Source: a candidate division WWE3 bacterium CG_4_9_14_3_um_filter_43_9 | GTDB taxonomy: Bacteria; Patescibacteriota; CPR3; GCA-002780085 | Reading direction: 5' to 3' | DNA: 21,883 nucleotides | NCBI GenBank assembly: GCA_002791435.1 | Contig: PFXB01000053.1 | Span: 825-22,707 of the forward strand | Shown here: piece after piece, positions 20,741-21,883 of the stretch | Layout of the letters: every line of letters begins with the position of its first letter | Numbering within the stretch: the first letter of the stretch is position 1 | Made by a program: the position numbers and the translations under genes | Notes under the pieces: model-generated | The model's database searches: none | Told to the model about the DNA's origin: nothing | What the model saw: only the letters and a program-made list of their open reading frames with translations

Positions 20741-21877
20741 ATGAATCAGGAAGACAGGTCAAACATTTCAAATCAAGATGAGGAGATCAGAGATCGGAGC
20801 TTAAAGATGCTCAAAGCCAAAGTTGAGATGGGCGATCTTCCCTTGGAATTGAAAGAGCGGCTCTTAATCCGGGTTGAGAGATTAAATCTGCTGGTTGGGA
20901 CCAACGCTTACCTCACCGATTTTGAGTCGACCGCCTCCTATGTCGATCTGGTTTGTTCCATTCCTTGGAATAAACGTTCGCCTGACAATTTAGACTTAAA
21001 TATAGCCCATCAGATTCTGGATAAAAACCATTATGGTATCGATATCGTCAAGGACAGGATCTTGGAGCATTTATCCATTTTGTCTCTGCGCCGGCGCAAC
21101 GGCAGATCCCCAGAAAAATCAGAAGTAGTCAAAACCAAAACGTTTGTTCCGGTGAAAGCCGAGTCATTTCGCGCCTCAGTTCTATGTTTCGTGGGGTTGC
21201 CTGGGATAGGCAAGACCTCCATGGCACACTCCATCGCCGAGGCTATGGACCGGAGGTTCGTGCGGATTGCCATGGGAGGGATGGGTTCAGCTTCCCAACT
21301 GCGTGGACGCGCGCGGGGATTTCCGGCCTCGGAGCCAGGAATGGTGGTTAAAAATATTATCCGTGCCGGTTATAAGAATCCGGTTTTACTGTTGGATGAA
21401 ATTGACCGGGTAGCTGATTCCGCCCGGGCCGAAATCATGGGGGTTTTGCTGGAGCTTTTGGACCCGGAGCAGAACATGGCCTTTACCGATTATTATCTCG
21501 ACTTTCCTTTGGATCTTTCCGAAGTGATGTTTATTTGCAGCTGCAACAATACCGGCGGGATTGCCAACGCAGTTTTAGACAGGTTGGAATTGATTCAGAT
21601 GCCTTCGTATACCGACGAGGAAAAAATAGTCATTGGCGTACGCTATCTTTTTCCTAAAGAACTGAAACATTCGGGTTTAACCGAGGACGAGTTGCAGATT
21701 GAAGATGATGTGTGGAGTCAGATTATAAGACCTTTGGGATTCGATGCGGGAGTGCGTACTCTGGACAGAACCATTCAAGGGGTTTGCGGTAAGGTGGCCA
21801 GAAAGATTGTGATGGGAGAAGGTAAAACTTTCAGAATCACCCAAGATAACGTCGCCGAGTTTTTACCTCAATGGTGA
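20741..21877 (+). CDS. Lon-like AAA+ ATPase lacking the LON and protease domains
   Basis: The protein (378 aa from ATG 20741) matches only the centre of LonA proteases. Residues about 12-115 are the helical middle region (LLVGTNAYLTDFESTASYVD, SIPWNKRSPDNLDL, HYGIDIVKDRILE). The AAA+ module follows: Walker A GLPGIGKTS (152-160), MGG...LRGRARGF...PG, Walker B LLLDEID (216-222), LLELLDPEQN with FTDYYLDFPLDLSEVMF, sensor-1 NN (269-270), arginine in DRLELI (281), and sensor-2 GVRTLDR (337-343). The N-terminal LON substrate domain (about 200 aa) and the Ser-Lys protease domain are absent: the frame ends at TGA 21875-21877. An upstream in-frame ATG (20660) lies inside pnp and is not preferred. Translation is probably coupled to pnp. 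A separate protease gene past the window edge cannot be excluded. Confidence 0.85.
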   Translation: MNQEDRSNISNQDEEIRDRSLKMLKAKVEMGDLPLELKERLLIRVERLNLLVGTNAYLTDFESTASYVDLVCSIPWNKRSPDNLDLNIAHQILDKNHYGIDIVKDRILEHLSILSLRRRNGRSPEKSEVVKTKTFVPVKAESFRASVLCFVGLPGIGKTSMAHSIAEAMDRRFVRIAMGGMGSASQLRGRARGFPASEPGMVVKNIIRAGYKNPVLLLDEIDRVADSARAEIMGVLLELLDPEQNMAFTDYYLDFPLDLSEVMFICSCNNTGGIANAVLDRLELIQMPSYTDEEKIVIGVRYLFPKELKHSGLTEDELQIEDDVWSQIIRPLGFDAGVRTLDRTIQGVCGKVARKIVMGEGKTFRITQDNVAEFLPQW

Positions 21878-21883
21878 AATTTA

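Noticed and set aside
1..21883. Alternative genetic code (UGA read as glycine or tryptophan)
   Set aside because: TGA is the natural stop of dnaJ, infB, the DHH-like gene and the Lon-like gene, and no in-frame TGA interrupts conserved genes.

Overview
The window is a stretch of bacterial chromosome that most likely comes from a Patescibacteria/CPR genome, probably of the Microgenomates type. This lineage call is an inference from several traits. Housekeeping proteins are short (HrcA about 242 aa, IF-2 502 aa starting directly at its G domain). A DHH-family protein and a Lon-like ATPase are reduced. Small membrane proteins sit between core genes. Intergenic spaces are full of palindromic repeats and AAAGT/TTTTGAC-rich tracts. 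UGA works as a normal stop codon (dnaJ, infB, the DHH-like gene and the Lon-like gene all end in TGA), which argues against the UGA-recoded Gracilibacteria/Absconditabacteria. No rRNA, tRNA, CRISPR array, integrase or transposase gene was seen.

Layout. 1-176: C-terminal end of a PLP-dependent aminotransferase (HisC-like), whose stop codon lies inside a repeat. 326-5934: heat-shock cluster hrcA, small membrane protein, grpE, dnaK, dnaJ, with a consensus promoter overlapped by a degenerate CIRCE operator before hrcA only. 6009-7574: promoter, a long disordered protein and an overlapping single-pass membrane protein. 7939-9938 (minus): ABC transporter of the MacB/LolD type, ATPase then permease. 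10226-11532 (minus): two small membrane proteins and NAD kinase. 11627-13172 (minus, visibly AT-richer): a restriction-modification pair made of a beta-class N4-cytosine-type methyltransferase and a BglII-family endonuclease. 13321-16723: nusA, ylxR, infB. 16720-17969: a degenerate DHH phosphoesterase homologue. 17993-21877: rpsO, pnp and a Lon-like AAA+ protein with neither the N-terminal LON domain nor the protease domain.

The core genes form coherent groups: protein folding (HrcA-GrpE-DnaK-DnaJ), transcription/translation (NusA, YlxR, IF-2) and translation/RNA turnover (S15, PNPase). Three leaders carry structures visible by eye. A hairpin with a T-tract precedes nusA. A possible pseudoknot whose loop pairs with the Shine-Dalgarno (SD) sequence precedes rpsO. 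A near-perfect 15-position hairpin that buries the SD sequence precedes pnp. These are candidate autoregulatory elements.

Most longer intergenic spaces are built from two MITE-like repeat families. Family A (about 60 nt, GTAGCGG...CCGCTAC ends) has two internal hairpin arms with compensatory changes. Family B (about 80 nt, GTNNTTCTCCAT...ATGGAGAAGTAC ends) keeps its scaffold while its internal hairpin differs from copy to copy. The most unusual items are these modular repeats, the SD-sequestering leaders, the protease-less Lon, the probably inactive DHH protein, and the BglII-type system in an otherwise reduced genome segment.
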